From the NCBI RefSeq assembly GCF_008757455.1, contig NZ_VCMV01000077.1:1-64000 (forward strand): a stretch of DNA of 64,000 nt, read 5' to 3'. The stretch's first letter is position 1, and each line of letters begins with the position of its first letter. Positions 8,596-17,477 of the stretch are shown piece after piece. The stretch comes from Microvirga brassicacearum. Lineage in GTDB: Bacteria; Pseudomonadota; Alphaproteobacteria; Rhizobiales; Beijerinckiaceae. Under the pieces are notes generated by a model. That model ran no database searches, had not been told where the DNA came from, and saw nothing but the letters and a program-made list of their open reading frames with translations. The position numbers and the translations under genes are program-made.

Positions 8596-9696
8596 GTGAC
8601 GGAGACGGATGCCATTGTTGCGCTGATCACGCTTTTCGAGCGTGAGGGATATGCGCGGGTCGAGCCGGCCGTGCTGCAGCCGGCCGACGTGTTCGTGGAT
8701 CTGTCCGGCGAGGACATCCGCCGCCGCATGTTCGTGACGCAGGACGCCTCCGGGGCCGAACTGTGCCTGCGGCCCGAATACACGATTCCCGTCTGTCTTC
8801 AGCATCTCCATACCCACGGCGCGGAGCCGGCCGGCTACAGCTATGGCGGGCCCGTGTTTCGGATGCGGCCCGGCGAGAGCGGCGAATTCATGCAGGCCGG
8901 CCTCGAATCCATCGGCCGCCCGGATGCGTCCGCCGCCGATGCGGAAATCCTCGGCGTCGCACTGGAAGGCCTGGAGCATCTGGGCCTGACCCCGTCGCCT
9001 ACGGTCAAGCTCGGCGATATGGGATTGCTCAATGCGCTCATCGAGGCGCTCGGTATTCCTCCCGCGGCTAGACGACGGGTCATCCGCGCCATCGTCTCGG
9101 GCCAAGGGCTCGATAGCCTGACGGATACCGAGGGGCAGAGCCAGATCGGGCACGCCGGGTTGCTGGCTGCCATCGAGGGCCAGGCCCCGCACGCCGCCAA
9201 GGCCTTCGTCGAGGACATCCTGTCGATCGCGGGCATCGCCCGCGTCGGCGGCCGGAGCGCTGGCGAGATCGCCGAGCGCTTCCTTGCCCGGGCCGCCAAC
9301 CGGACCGGATTGCCGGACGAATCGAGGATGGTGATCGAGCGCTATCTCGCGATTTCGGGCGATCCCGATCAGGCGGCGCTCGCCATCGGCGATCTGGCCC
9401 AAGCGACCGGCCTTGACCTGAACGCGCCGTTGCGGGCATTCGAGGAACGCACCGGCTTCATGGCGGCGCGCGGCCTCGACGTCGAGCGCTTCTCGTTCTC
9501 GGCCGCGTTCGCGCGCAATCTCGATTACTATACGGGCTTCATCTTCGAGGTGCAGGATCCGCGCCGCACGGACGGCAAGCCGATCGTCGGCGGCGGTCGT
9601 TACGATGGCCTTCTCCAGCACCTTGGCGCCAAAGCCCCCATCGCGGCGGTCGGCTGCTCGTTCTGGCTCGACCGCATCGTGGAAATGCCCAGATGA
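8596..9696 (+). CDS. hisZ: ATP phosphoribosyltransferase regulatory subunit
   Basis: HisZ is a catalytically inactive paralogue of HisRS that pairs with HisG in the first step of histidine synthesis and confers feedback control. The 366-residue protein keeps the class II synthetase core: LCLRPEYTIPVCLQH near residue 56, PVFRMRPGESGEFMQAGLE near residue 88, and YYTGFIFEVQDP with [13 protein letters not shown] near the C-terminus. It lacks the HisRS anticodon domain. A GTG start at 8596 is used. The stop overlaps the hisG start by four bases (ATGA), implying translational coupling of the two subunits. Confidence 0.93.
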   Translation: MTETDAIVALITLFEREGYARVEPAVLQPADVFVDLSGEDIRRRMFVTQDASGAELCLRPEYTIPVCLQHLHTHGAEPAGYSYGGPVFRMRPGESGEFMQAGLESIGRPDASAADAEILGVALEGLEHLGLTPSPTVKLGDMGLLNALIEALGIPPAARRRVIRAIVSGQGLDSLTDTEGQSQIGHAGLLAAIEGQAPHAAKAFVEDILSIAGIARVGGRSAGEIAERFLARAANRTGLPDESRMVIERYLAISGDPDQAALAIGDLAQATGLDLNAPLRAFEERTGFMAARGLDVERFSFSAAFARNLDYYTGFIFEVQDPRRTDGKPIVGGGRYDGLLQHLGAKAPIAAVGCSFWLDRIVEMPR

Positions 9697-10667
9697 CCGA
9701 ATCCCCTCTCATCCTGGCCGTACCGTCCAAGGGGCGGCTTCAGGAAAACGCGGCGGCGTTCTTCGCCCGCGCCGGTCTTGTGTTCGCGCAATCACGCGGG
9801 GCGCTCGATTATCGCGGCACCCTCAAGGGGGTTCCCGACGTGGAGGTCGCCTTCGTGTCGGCCTCCGAGATCGTCAACCAACTCGCCACCGGCGCCGCGC
9901 ATCTGGGCATCACGGGGGAAGATCTGATCCGCGAGCAGATCCCCGATGCCGACGTGGCGGTCGAGATGCTGACGCCTTTGGGCTTCGGCCACGCCAACGT
10001 GATCGTGGCGGTGCCGCAGGCCTGGATCGATGTGCGCAACATGGCCGATCTCGAAGAGGTCGCGGCCGATCTTCGCGTCCGTCAGGGCCGCAAGATGCGG
10101 GTGGCGACGAAATATCTGAATCTGACCCGCCGGTTCTTCGCCGAAAAAGGCGTCGCCGATTACCGGATCGTCGAGAGCCTCGGAGCGACCGAAGGGGCGC
10201 CGGGTGCAGGTTCGGCCGAGCTGGTCGTGGACATTACCACCACCGGCGCGACGCTCGCGGCCAACGCGCTGAAGATTCTCGACGATGGCCTGATCCTGCG
10301 CTCCGAGGCCAATCTCGTTGCCTCGACGCGGGCGCCCTGGTCCCCTCGCGCGCGGCGGGCCGCCACTGCCGTGCTGACCCGCATTGCGGCCGAGGAAGAG
10401 GCCCGCACCAGCCGCGAGGTGCGCGCCAGCCTCGATCCGGCCCGCGCGTCCTCGCTCCCCGCGCTCCTGCGCGAGTTCGACGCCACTCTGCCCTATGGCG
10501 ATCCCTTGGGGCGGGAAGTCGTGCTTCATTGCCGCAACGCGGTCGTATTCGAGATCGTTGCCGGCCTGCAGGCGCTCGGCGCGCAGGACATCACCGTGCG
10601 GACCTTCGACTATCTGTTTCGCCCCACCAACGCCCTGACGGAACGGCTCCTGCGCCGTCTCGGTTGA
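9693..10667 (+). CDS. hisG: ATP phosphoribosyltransferase catalytic subunit
   Basis: HisG condenses ATP with PRPP, the committed step of histidine synthesis. The protein starts LILAVPSKGRLQE and has GITGEDLIRE near residue 75, ATKYLNLTRRFF near residue 137 and the PRPP loop VVDITTTGATLAANAL near residue 180. At 324 residues it is longer than the roughly 220-residue short HisG that usually pairs with HisZ, but HisG of this length beside HisZ is, as I recall, normal in Bradyrhizobium-like genomes. The start ATG overlaps the hisZ stop. Confidence 0.94.
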   Translation: MTESPLILAVPSKGRLQENAAAFFARAGLVFAQSRGALDYRGTLKGVPDVEVAFVSASEIVNQLATGAAHLGITGEDLIREQIPDADVAVEMLTPLGFGHANVIVAVPQAWIDVRNMADLEEVAADLRVRQGRKMRVATKYLNLTRRFFAEKGVADYRIVESLGATEGAPGAGSAELVVDITTTGATLAANALKILDDGLILRSEANLVASTRAPWSPRARRAATAVLTRIAAEEEARTSREVRASLDPARASSLPALLREFDATLPYGDPLGREVVLHCRNAVVFEIVAGLQALGAQDITVRTFDYLFRPTNALTERLLRRLG

Positions 10668-10735
10668 GCTTGGCCCCTTTCATGCGGGCTTCATTTTATG
10701 TGTGCTTGAACACGGCCTGTACCACAAAGCCGACC

Positions 10736-10762
10736 GGGGCGTTGCCTCTACGGCAAAGCCCC
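10736..10762 (+). other. hairpin in the hisG-META intergenic region
   Basis: GGGGCGTTGCC pairs with GGCAAAGCCCC, with one internal mismatch, around the loop tctac. It lies 35 bases before the downstream ATG and about 70 bases after the hisG stop. It has no U tract, so it is a weak candidate for a hisG terminator; it could equally be a leader structure of the next gene. Confidence 0.35.
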
Positions 10763-10796
10763 CTTATGGTCCGGCGTTTCGACGAATGAGGTTCTG

Positions 10797-11273
10797 ATGA
10801 ACGCGCTACGCCTTGCGGCGCTCTTGGCCGCCTTTGCTGCCGTGCCGGCAGCCTACGCACAGAGTTCGACGGTTATCGGTCGGCCCGCAGGACCGACGCG
10901 CGGGGTGGACACCAAGGTCCCTCAGCCCGGCCAGCAGGACAAGATCTTCCCCCTCGGGTCGACCTGGGTGGCGGTAAGCTTGAACGGCAAAGCTTTTAGC
11001 GGCGAACGCCCGACCTTCGCCCTGGACGACCAGCTTCGGGCCCGCGGCTTCGGGGGCTGCAACAACTATTCGGCGACCAGCTACCCGCTGCGCGAACAAA
11101 GTCTCGCCGTCGGACCGTTCGCCCTCACCAAGAAAGCCTGCGACAAGAGCGCCATGGCCTCCGAACAGGCCTTCCTCGTTGCGCTGCGCACCGCGGCCAA
11201 GTGGGACATCGTCGGTTCGACCCTCACCATCAAGACCCAAAGCGGCGAATTGAAATTCGAGCGGTCGCTCTGA
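10797..11273 (+). CDS. exported META domain protein (HslJ-like)
   Basis: The 158-residue protein has a clear Sec signal peptide with a hydrophobic core and the cleavage site AAYAQ near residue 22. The mature part is a single META domain: LGSTWVAVSLNGK, the conserved GGCNNYSATSY near residue 87 and LTKKACDKSAMASEQAFL near residue 108. META proteins such as HslJ are periplasmic or surface proteins linked to stress and novobiocin resistance in E. coli, with no defined activity. The gene has its own leader and a strong terminator, so it is probably monocistronic. Confidence 0.86.
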   Translation: MNALRLAALLAAFAAVPAAYAQSSTVIGRPAGPTRGVDTKVPQPGQQDKIFPLGSTWVAVSLNGKAFSGERPTFALDDQLRARGFGGCNNYSATSYPLREQSLAVGPFALTKKACDKSAMASEQAFLVALRTAAKWDIVGSTLTIKTQSGELKFERSL

Positions 11274-11295
11274 TTTTCCTGAGCGCCGGCGTTTA

Positions 11296-11335
11296 AAAAG
11301 GCGAAGCGGATCATCGCTTCGCCTTTTGCTTTTTT
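11296..11335. terminator. bidirectional intrinsic terminator
   Basis: A 13-base perfect stem, AAAAGGCGAAGCG with CGCTTCGCCTTTT, around the loop gatcat, followed by a U-rich tract on both strands. It separates the convergent META gene and the ABC transporter gene and can serve both. Confidence 0.9.
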
Positions 11336-11343
11336 GGACCTGC

Positions 11344-13440
11344 CTATTTTGCAGCCGCGGTCTCGCGCTTTTCGACCGGTGAGAAAAGTCCGTCCGCGCC
11401 CTTTTGCATGCCGATACTGCGATCATGGAACGCCGCCAGCGTCGAGCGATGGCCGATCGACACGATCGTGGTTCCGGGCAGCGTCTTCTTCAACACGAGG
11501 TAGATTTCAGCTTCCGTCGGCTCGTCGAGCGCCGCCGTCGCCTCGTCGAGCAGCAGCCAATCGGGCTTTGCCAGAAGCGCGCGAGCAATGGCGAGACGCT
11601 GCTGTTCGCCGAGCGAGAGCGTCTGCGCCCAAGCGCGCTCCTCATCGAGCTTGTCGACCAGCGCCGGCAGTTTCGCCGCCGTCAACGCCGCCTTGATGGC
11701 CGCATCGTCGTAATCGCCGTGCATGCCCGGATAGGTGATGGCCGCGCGCAAGGTCCCGATGGGGATATAGGGGCGTTGCGGGAGCAGCATCATGGACTGC
11801 CCCGCCGGAACATCGACCACCCCCTTGCCGAACGGCCAAATTCCCGAAATGGCGCGGAAAAGCGTGGACTTGCCCGAGCCCGAGGGACCCGTCAGGAGCG
11901 TGGCCTCGCCATGCTTGAAGCTCACGTCGTCGGCGCGCATCAACGCGCGACCGTCCGGAAGCGCGACCTCGAGATCCGACACCAGTAGGTCCGGCCCCGT
12001 GGAGGCGGATTCCGTCACCTGAACCCCCTTGCCGGATTCCCGACGAACGCCGCTGATCGCCGCCTCGAAGGTCGTGAGACGGTCGATCACCGCCTTGTAG
12101 CTCGCGATGGTCGAGTAGGAGGTGATGAAGAACGTCAGCGCCCCCTGCACGCTCGAGAAGGCGCCCACCGTCTGCTGCATCTGACCCAGCGTGATCTTGT
12201 CGATGAAGTAGTAGGGCGCGGTCAGGATGTAGGGGACCACCACGTTGGCCTGAAAATAGGCCGACTGGAAAATCGTGAGATGCATGACGCGCCGCACGAT
12301 CTGCATGAAGTTCTCGACGATCATGCCGAAGCGCCGCCCGAGTGCCTGCTTCTCCGCCTCCTCGCCGTCGAGAAGCGCGATCTGCTCGGTGTATTCGCGC
12401 AACCGGGCGAGGGAGAAGCGGTAATCCGCCTCCACTTTCTCCTGCCGGAAGTAGAGCCCGATCAGCGGCCGACCTATCACGTGCGTCAGCCATGTGCCGA
12501 AGAGCGCATAAAGGATCGCGACCCAGACCAGCAGCCCCGGGACCGGAATGTCCGTCCCCGGCAGTGTGAAATCTCGCGACAACGTCCAAAGAATCGCGAC
12601 GAACGACACCAGCGTGGCCGATTGGTTCAACAAACCGATCGACAGGGTGTAGGTCTGGTCGACGTAATTGCGCAGGTCGTCGGCGATGCGCTGGTCGGGG
12701 TTGTCCGCCTCGCGCCCGACAAGCTGCATGCGGTAGTGCGTGCCGTCATCGAGCCACTCGCTGACGTAGAGCCCGTTGAGGAACGAGCGCCAGCGGATAC
12801 GCAGCACGTATTGCGAGACGATCTCGACCAGCGCGACCGACACAAAGACCGTCGCCAGCGGCACGAAGATCCAGAACAGCTGGTACCAGAAGGCCGGACC
12901 GTCCTTGACCTGCAGCGCGTTGAACATGTCGCGGCCGAAGAAGTTGAGCCGGACGCTGAGCGCGACCTGAAACAGGTTGAGCGCCACCAGCGCCGCGAGC
13001 AGCGCGGTTCCGATCCTACCTTCCGAAGCGCGGACTGTCCCGATCAGCGGGACATTGATCTCGCTCATCGCCTGGGAGTCGAAGTAACGATCCGCGAGGG
13101 TCATGATGGTGCGGATGACCGGAATGCGCGAGACGCCATAGATGAGGAAGGCGAAGATGGTGCCGCCGGCCAGCATGGAGGCTGGCGGAACATAAGCCGC
13201 AAGATCCTCCGAGATCCACCCGAAGGCGTCGAAGAGGATCATCAGCACGAGGATGACTTCGACCCCCGCGAGAACGCCGTTGAAGACCTTGAGGAACTTC
13301 GGCATCGAGGCGGAAAGGTATAAGGCTGCGCCAAGCCCCAGCACCGAAGCCGGGACGAGCAGCGAAAGAGGCACGCCGCTGAACCGGAGCGCAAACAGAG
13401 CAAGACCCGCAAGTCCCGCCGCAAGGCTAGCCTTCACCAT
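11344..13440 (-). CDS. SbmA/BacA-type ABC transporter, fused permease and ATPase
   Basis: A 698-residue protein with an N-terminal membrane pair of helices, a transmembrane domain of the SbmA/BacA type (LNFFGRDMFNALQ, YVLRIRWRSFLN, ADNPDQRIADDLRNYV), and a C-terminal ATPase. The ATPase has Walker A TGPSGSGKST, signature LSLGEQQRLAIARALL and Walker B WLLLDEATAALDEP. Proteins of this build (YddA, Rv1819c, rhizobial BclA) import peptides, cobalamin or antibiotics, or transport very-long-chain acyl groups. BclA in Bradyrhizobium protects against plant NCR peptides. Which substrate applies here is not shown. It is divergent from metN. Confidence 0.88.
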   Translation of the reverse strand: MVKASLAAGLAGLALFALRFSGVPLSLLVPASVLGLGAALYLSASMPKFLKVFNGVLAGVEVILVLMILFDAFGWISEDLAAYVPPASMLAGGTIFAFLIYGVSRIPVIRTIMTLADRYFDSQAMSEINVPLIGTVRASEGRIGTALLAALVALNLFQVALSVRLNFFGRDMFNALQVKDGPAFWYQLFWIFVPLATVFVSVALVEIVSQYVLRIRWRSFLNGLYVSEWLDDGTHYRMQLVGREADNPDQRIADDLRNYVDQTYTLSIGLLNQSATLVSFVAILWTLSRDFTLPGTDIPVPGLLVWVAILYALFGTWLTHVIGRPLIGLYFRQEKVEADYRFSLARLREYTEQIALLDGEEAEKQALGRRFGMIVENFMQIVRRVMHLTIFQSAYFQANVVVPYILTAPYYFIDKITLGQMQQTVGAFSSVQGALTFFITSYSTIASYKAVIDRLTTFEAAISGVRRESGKGVQVTESASTGPDLLVSDLEVALPDGRALMRADDVSFKHGEATLLTGPSGSGKSTLFRAISGIWPFGKGVVDVPAGQSMMLLPQRPYIPIGTLRAAITYPGMHGDYDDAAIKAALTAAKLPALVDKLDEERAWAQTLSLGEQQRLAIARALLAKPDWLLLDEATAALDEPTEAEIYLVLKKTLPGTTIVSIGHRSTLAAFHDRSIGMQKGADGLFSPVEKRETAAAK

Positions 13441-13678
13441 CAGATAATCCCAAAAATCTTTCGCCGAACGGCGGCCACTGGTTCTAGTCGGTCCGGGCCG
13501 AAACTATCAACCACGCAGGGCCATTGCCCGTCCAGATGGCGAAGATAAGGGCGAAACTTCACTTTGTTGCGACGAGCGCCCGTTCGTAAAAACAAACAAT
13601 CCGATCAAAAGAACGATATAGTTGACAAAACGAACAGAATGGAGCATTTCTGATGTCCACGGAGAAAGTGCCGCCGAC

Positions 13679-14773
13679 ATGAATGCCGCCACTGGATATC
13701 TCGACCCTCAGGGCCACCAGCGATTGGTGCCAGCCGAGCAGATTGTCCGGCTCGAGGGCGTATCAAAAACCTTTGCCGGTCGTCACGGCGCGCCGGTCAC
13801 GGCGCTCGAGGGCATCGATCTGGCGGTGCCGCAGGGCTCGGTCCTCGGCGTGATCGGCCGCTCCGGCGCCGGCAAGTCCACGCTCATTCGCCTCGTGAAC
13901 GGGCTTGAGAAGCCGAGTTCCGGCCGCGTCATCGTCGACGGCGCGGACATCGCGGCCTTGCCGGAGGCCGCCCTCCGCCATGCCCGCCGTTCCATCGGCA
14001 TGATCTTCCAGCATTTCAACCTGCTCTCGTCGCGCACAGCGGCCGACAACATCGCCCTGCCGCTCGAAGTCGCGGGATTCGACAAGGCCGCGATCAAGTC
14101 GCGGGTCGGGGAATTGCTGGCGCTCGTCGGCCTCTCCGACAAGCACAACCGCTATCCGGCCGAACTCTCAGGGGGGCAGAAGCAGCGCGTCGGCATCGCC
14201 CGCGCGCTGGCAACCAATCCCAAGGTCCTGTTGTCGGACGAGGCGACCTCGGCGCTCGATCCCGAGACCACCCGCTCGATTCTCGACTTGCTCGCCCGCA
14301 TCAACGCAGAACTCGGGCTTACCATCCTGCTGATCACACATGAAATGGCGGTCATCCGGTCCATTGCGCGCGAGGTTGCGGTGATCGAGGGCGGGCGGAT
14401 CGTCGAGAAGGGCAACGTGTTCGACGTGTTCACGCGGCCGCAGCACGAAGTAACCCGGTCGTTTCTGGCGGACGAGACCGGCCGCGCGCTCCCCGCCTAT
14501 GTGGCGAGCCGGATCCAGCCCGAGGCCGTGGCCGGCGGCCAGGCGATCCTGCGCATCGGCTTTCGGGGACCGCATGCGACCGACCCGGTGCTGGCGCGTC
14601 TCGCGCGCGATCTCGATATCGAGGCGAACATTCTGGCCGGATCGGTGGATGAGATCGCCGGCCGGCCGTGCGGCATTCTCGTCATCGGCGTGCCGGAGGC
14701 CTCGCTCGGCCCGACGTTGACATTCCTGAAGCAATACGGCCTGGACACGGAGGTGCTTGGCCATGTCGCCTGA
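13679..14773 (+). CDS. metN: methionine ABC transporter ATP-binding protein
   Basis: MetN powers methionine import. The protein has Walker [16 protein letters not shown], the Q-loop [12 protein letters not shown], signature [15 protein letters not shown] and Walker [19 protein letters not shown]-terminal NIL domain of about 90 residues (from about residue 275) ends in LGHVA; this domain binds methionine and inhibits transport in E. coli MetN. The ATG at 13679 is preferred because GGAGAAAG lies about 10 bases upstream; an upstream in-frame codon at 13622 would add 19 residues. It begins a metN-metI-metQ operon. I looked for a SAM riboswitch in the 238-base divergent gap and did not see one. 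Confidence 0.94.
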   Translation: MNAATGYLDPQGHQRLVPAEQIVRLEGVSKTFAGRHGAPVTALEGIDLAVPQGSVLGVIGRSGAGKSTLIRLVNGLEKPSSGRVIVDGADIAALPEAALRHARRSIGMIFQHFNLLSSRTAADNIALPLEVAGFDKAAIKSRVGELLALVGLSDKHNRYPAELSGGQKQRVGIARALATNPKVLLSDEATSALDPETTRSILDLLARINAELGLTILLITHEMAVIRSIAREVAVIEGGRIVEKGNVFDVFTRPQHEVTRSFLADETGRALPAYVASRIQPEAVAGGQAILRIGFRGPHATDPVLARLARDLDIEANILAGSVDEIAGRPCGILVIGVPEASLGPTLTFLKQYGLDTEVLGHVA

Positions 14774-15428
14774 GATGATCCGCCTGATCGCCGCGGCCAC
14801 CGGCGAAACCCTGCTCATGGTCGCCATCGCTGCCGGCATCGGCACCTTGCTCGGACTGCCGCTCGGCGTCTTTCTGGCCACCAGCGGCAAGGGCGAATTG
14901 TTCGCGGCACCGTGGGTGAACCGCGTGCTTGGTGCGATCGTCAATGCGACGCGATCGACGCCGTTCATCATTCTGGTGGTGGCAATCATTCCGTTTACGC
15001 GCCTGATCGCCGGCACTTCGATCGGCACCAATGCGGCGATCGTGCCGCTGACCGTTGCCGCCACACCCTTCATCGCCCGTCTGATCGAGGGCTCGATCCG
15101 CGAAGTGGACCAAGGCCTCATCGAAGCGGCCCGGGCCTTTGGCGCGAGCCCGTTGCAGATCGTGCTGAAGGTGCTCATTCCGGAAGCGCTCCCGGCCATC
15201 GTCCTCGGGCTCACCCTCGCGCTGGTTTCGCTCGTCGGCTACTCGGCCATGGTCGGGGCGGTGGGCGGCGGCGGCCTCGGCGACCTTGGCATCCGCTACG
15301 GCTACCAGCGTTTCATGCCCGAGATGATGCTCGCGGTCGTGGTCGTGCTGATCGTTCTCGTCCAGGCCCTGCAAAGCCTCGGCGACCGTCTCTCGCGCCA
15401 CCTCAACAAGCGCGCGCGTCAAGCCTGA
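14763..15428 (+). CDS. metI: methionine ABC transporter permease
   Basis: A 221-residue inner-membrane permease with five or more hydrophobic segments and the ABC-permease coupling motif [20 protein letters not shown] near residue 123. [20 protein letters not shown] and [18 protein letters not shown] are typical of MetI. It overlaps the 3' end of metN by 11 bases; the ATG at 14763 has GGAGGT eight bases upstream, inside metN. It forms the channel for the MetN ATPase and MetQ receptor. Confidence 0.94.
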   Translation: MSPEMIRLIAAATGETLLMVAIAAGIGTLLGLPLGVFLATSGKGELFAAPWVNRVLGAIVNATRSTPFIILVVAIIPFTRLIAGTSIGTNAAIVPLTVAATPFIARLIEGSIREVDQGLIEAARAFGASPLQIVLKVLIPEALPAIVLGLTLALVSLVGYSAMVGAVGGGGLGDLGIRYGYQRFMPEMMLAVVVVLIVLVQALQSLGDRLSRHLNKRARQA

Positions 15429-15459
15429 TCTCGTTCAAAACACCACAAGGAAAAACAAG

Positions 15460-16245
15460 ATGTTCTCCAAGAAACTCGGCCTCGTTGCCCTGCTGTCCCT
15501 CGCAGCCTTTCCCGCCGCTGCGCAAACACAAACCGTCCGCATCGGCGTCACGCCCGGCCCGCACGCGCAGATTCTCGAAGCCGTGAAGCCGATCGCCGCC
15601 AAGAAAGGCATCGATCTCAAGATCACCGAATTCTCCGATTACGTGGTGCCGAATGCGGCGCTCGCATCGGGCGAGCTCGAAGCGAATTCGTTCCAGCATC
15701 AGCCCTATCTCGACAACCAGAAGACCGACCGCGGCTACAAGATCGAGACCGTCGCGCTGACCGTCAACTTTCCCATCGGTATCTATTCGAAGAAGCACAA
15801 GGCGTGGGATGCGATCCCCAACGGCGCCACCATCGCCATCCCCAATGATCCGACCAATGGCGGCCGCGCGCTTCTCCTGTTGCAGGACAAGGGCGCTCTG
15901 AAGCTGAAGGACGGCGTCGGTTTCAAGCCGACGATCATCGACATTACGGAGAACGCCAAGAAGCTGAAATTCGTCGAGATCGACGCCGCGCAAGCACCCC
16001 GCGTTCTGGACGACGTGGACGCGGCCGTCATCAACACCAACTACGCCACGCAGGCCGGCCTCGATCCGGTCAAGGACGCGCTGACGCGGGAAAATCCGAA
16101 GGGCCCTTACGTGAACATCATCGCTGTTCGCGTGGAGGACAAGGACAAGCCGTGGGTGAAGGCTCTGGTTGAATCCTACCACACGCCCGAAGTGAAGAAA
16201 TTCGTCGAGGACACCTTCAAGGGCGCGGTCCTCACCAGCTGGTAG
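15460..16245 (+). CDS. metQ: methionine-binding periplasmic protein (MetQ/NlpA family)
   Basis: The receptor of the methionine importer, 261 residues. It begins with a signal peptide (residues 1-22, cleavage near AAAQ) without a lipobox Cys, so it is predicted to be soluble rather than a lipoprotein as in E. coli. Family motifs are IGVTPGPHAQILE, FSDYVVPNAALASGELEANS with FQHQPYL, and IPNDPTNGGRALLLLQ. It is the third gene of the metNIQ operon, 31 bases after metI, and is followed by a strong terminator. Confidence 0.94.
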   Translation: MFSKKLGLVALLSLAAFPAAAQTQTVRIGVTPGPHAQILEAVKPIAAKKGIDLKITEFSDYVVPNAALASGELEANSFQHQPYLDNQKTDRGYKIETVALTVNFPIGIYSKKHKAWDAIPNGATIAIPNDPTNGGRALLLLQDKGALKLKDGVGFKPTIIDITENAKKLKFVEIDAAQAPRVLDDVDAAVINTNYATQAGLDPVKDALTRENPKGPYVNIIAVRVEDKDKPWVKALVESYHTPEVKKFVEDTFKGAVLTSW

Positions 16246-16273
16246 GCCCGCCTGCTCCCCTCCTCCCTGAACT

Positions 16274-16302
16274 GGCCGGGCCCCATTGCCCGGCCTTTTT
16301 TT
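16274..16302 (+). terminator. intrinsic terminator of metNIQ
   Basis: GGCCGGG pairs with CCCGGCC around an eight-base loop and is followed directly by seven T residues. It lies 29 bases after the metQ stop. Confidence 0.92.
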
Positions 16303-16405
16303 GTTGCGAAGCATCGGGGGGTTCGAACCTTGACAACAAGCCGGCTAATCTCCTTGATCGCCTGACGGAAAAGCCGCCCTCAGCGCAGCGTCTCAGGAGG
16401 ATGGA

Positions 16406-17434
16406 ATGCGCCTATCGCTCGTTGGTCTCGCGCTCACCACAGCCCTTTGCGCCGCGCCGCCGGCCGCACAGGCGCAAGCGCCGCTGACCGTCTATTGCTC
16501 CATTCTCGAGGAGCAATGCCGCGTCGGTGTCGCGGCATTCGAGAAGGCATCGGGCACGAAGGTGACGATGGTGCGCAAGAGCACCGGCGAGACGCTGGCG
16601 CAGATCCGCGCCGAAGCGTCGAACCCACGCGCCGACATTTGGTGGGGCGGCCCGGGCGACTCGCATATCCAAGCCGCCGAGGAAGGATTAACCGCCGAAT
16701 ACAAGTCGCCGATGCAACCGCAGCTTTATGACTGGGCCGTGCGCTTCGCCGAGCAATCGGGCAATCGCTCCACGGGCACGTATCTCGGCGCGCTCGGCGT
16801 TGGCTACAACACCAAGGTGTTGCAGAGCCGTGGCCTGCCGGAGCCGAGATGCTGGGCCGATCTGCTCGATCCGAAATACCGCGACGAGGTGCAGATCTCC
16901 GACCCGAATTCGTCCGGCACCGCTTATGTGTTCCTCGCCTCGATGGTCCAGCTCATGGGCGAGGACAAGGCGTTCGACTACATGAAAGCCCTGCACAAGA
17001 ACGTCAACCAATACACCAAGTCGGGTGCAGCTCCCGTGAAGGCGGTGGCTCTTGGTGAAACCGCCATCGGCATCGCATTCATGCACGACATGGTAACGAT
17101 GATCGCCGACGGGGCACCGGTGAAAACCTTCGCGCCTTGCGAAGGCACCGGCTACGAGACCGGCTCGGCTTCCATCGTCAAGGGCGGCAAGAACACCGAA
17201 GCGGCGCAGAAATTCGTCGATTGGGCGCTCTCCGCCGAGGCTCAGAAACTCGTTGGCGCCGACCTGAAGATCTATTCGATCCCATCCAACAAGAACGCGC
17301 CGATCTCGCCCGATGCACCGAAGCTGTCGGAGATGAAACTCATCAACTACGACACCGCCAAATACGGATCGGTCGCCGAGCGCACCCGCCTTTTGAAGAA
17401 ATGGGATGCCGAGGTGAAGTCGGCGCCCAAATAG
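16406..17434 (+). CDS. ABC transporter substrate-binding protein, iron/phosphonate-type family 1
   Basis: A 342-residue periplasmic binding protein with a signal peptide ending AAQAQA at about residue 24. LTVYCSILEEQCR, ADIWWGGPGDSHIQAA and LGVGYNTKVLQSRGLPEP place it with the FbpA/AfuA-like extracellular solute-binding proteins, which bind ferric iron, 2-aminoethylphosphonate, putrescine or sugars. No permease or ATPase gene lies next to it, so it is an orphan here and the ligand cannot be named. AGGAGG lies eight bases upstream of the ATG. It is isolated by the metQ terminator and a convergent gene. Confidence 0.87.
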   Translation: MRLSLVGLALTTALCAAPPAAQAQAPLTVYCSILEEQCRVGVAAFEKASGTKVTMVRKSTGETLAQIRAEASNPRADIWWGGPGDSHIQAAEEGLTAEYKSPMQPQLYDWAVRFAEQSGNRSTGTYLGALGVGYNTKVLQSRGLPEPRCWADLLDPKYRDEVQISDPNSSGTAYVFLASMVQLMGEDKAFDYMKALHKNVNQYTKSGAAPVKAVALGETAIGIAFMHDMVTMIADGAPVKTFAPCEGTGYETGSASIVKGGKNTEAAQKFVDWALSAEAQKLVGADLKIYSIPSNKNAPISPDAPKLSEMKLINYDTAKYGSVAERTRLLKKWDAEVKSAPK

Positions 17435-17477
17435 GCCGTAAGCAGGTTTCAAGGCGCCGCGGCTCCCGGGGTGCCTG

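Noticed and set aside
7897..9621. 574-codon minus-strand frame opposite hisZ
   Set aside because: Antisense to hisZ and the basic protein; no recognisable domain.
9605..10789. 394-codon plus-strand frame over hisG
   Set aside because: Out-of-frame shadow of hisG; Arg/Gly-rich.
13441..13678. Possible SAM riboswitch upstream of metN
   Set aside because: I compared the gap with the SAM-II and SAM-I cores as I remember them and found neither; only a TTGACA at 13622 was seen, without a convincing -10 box.
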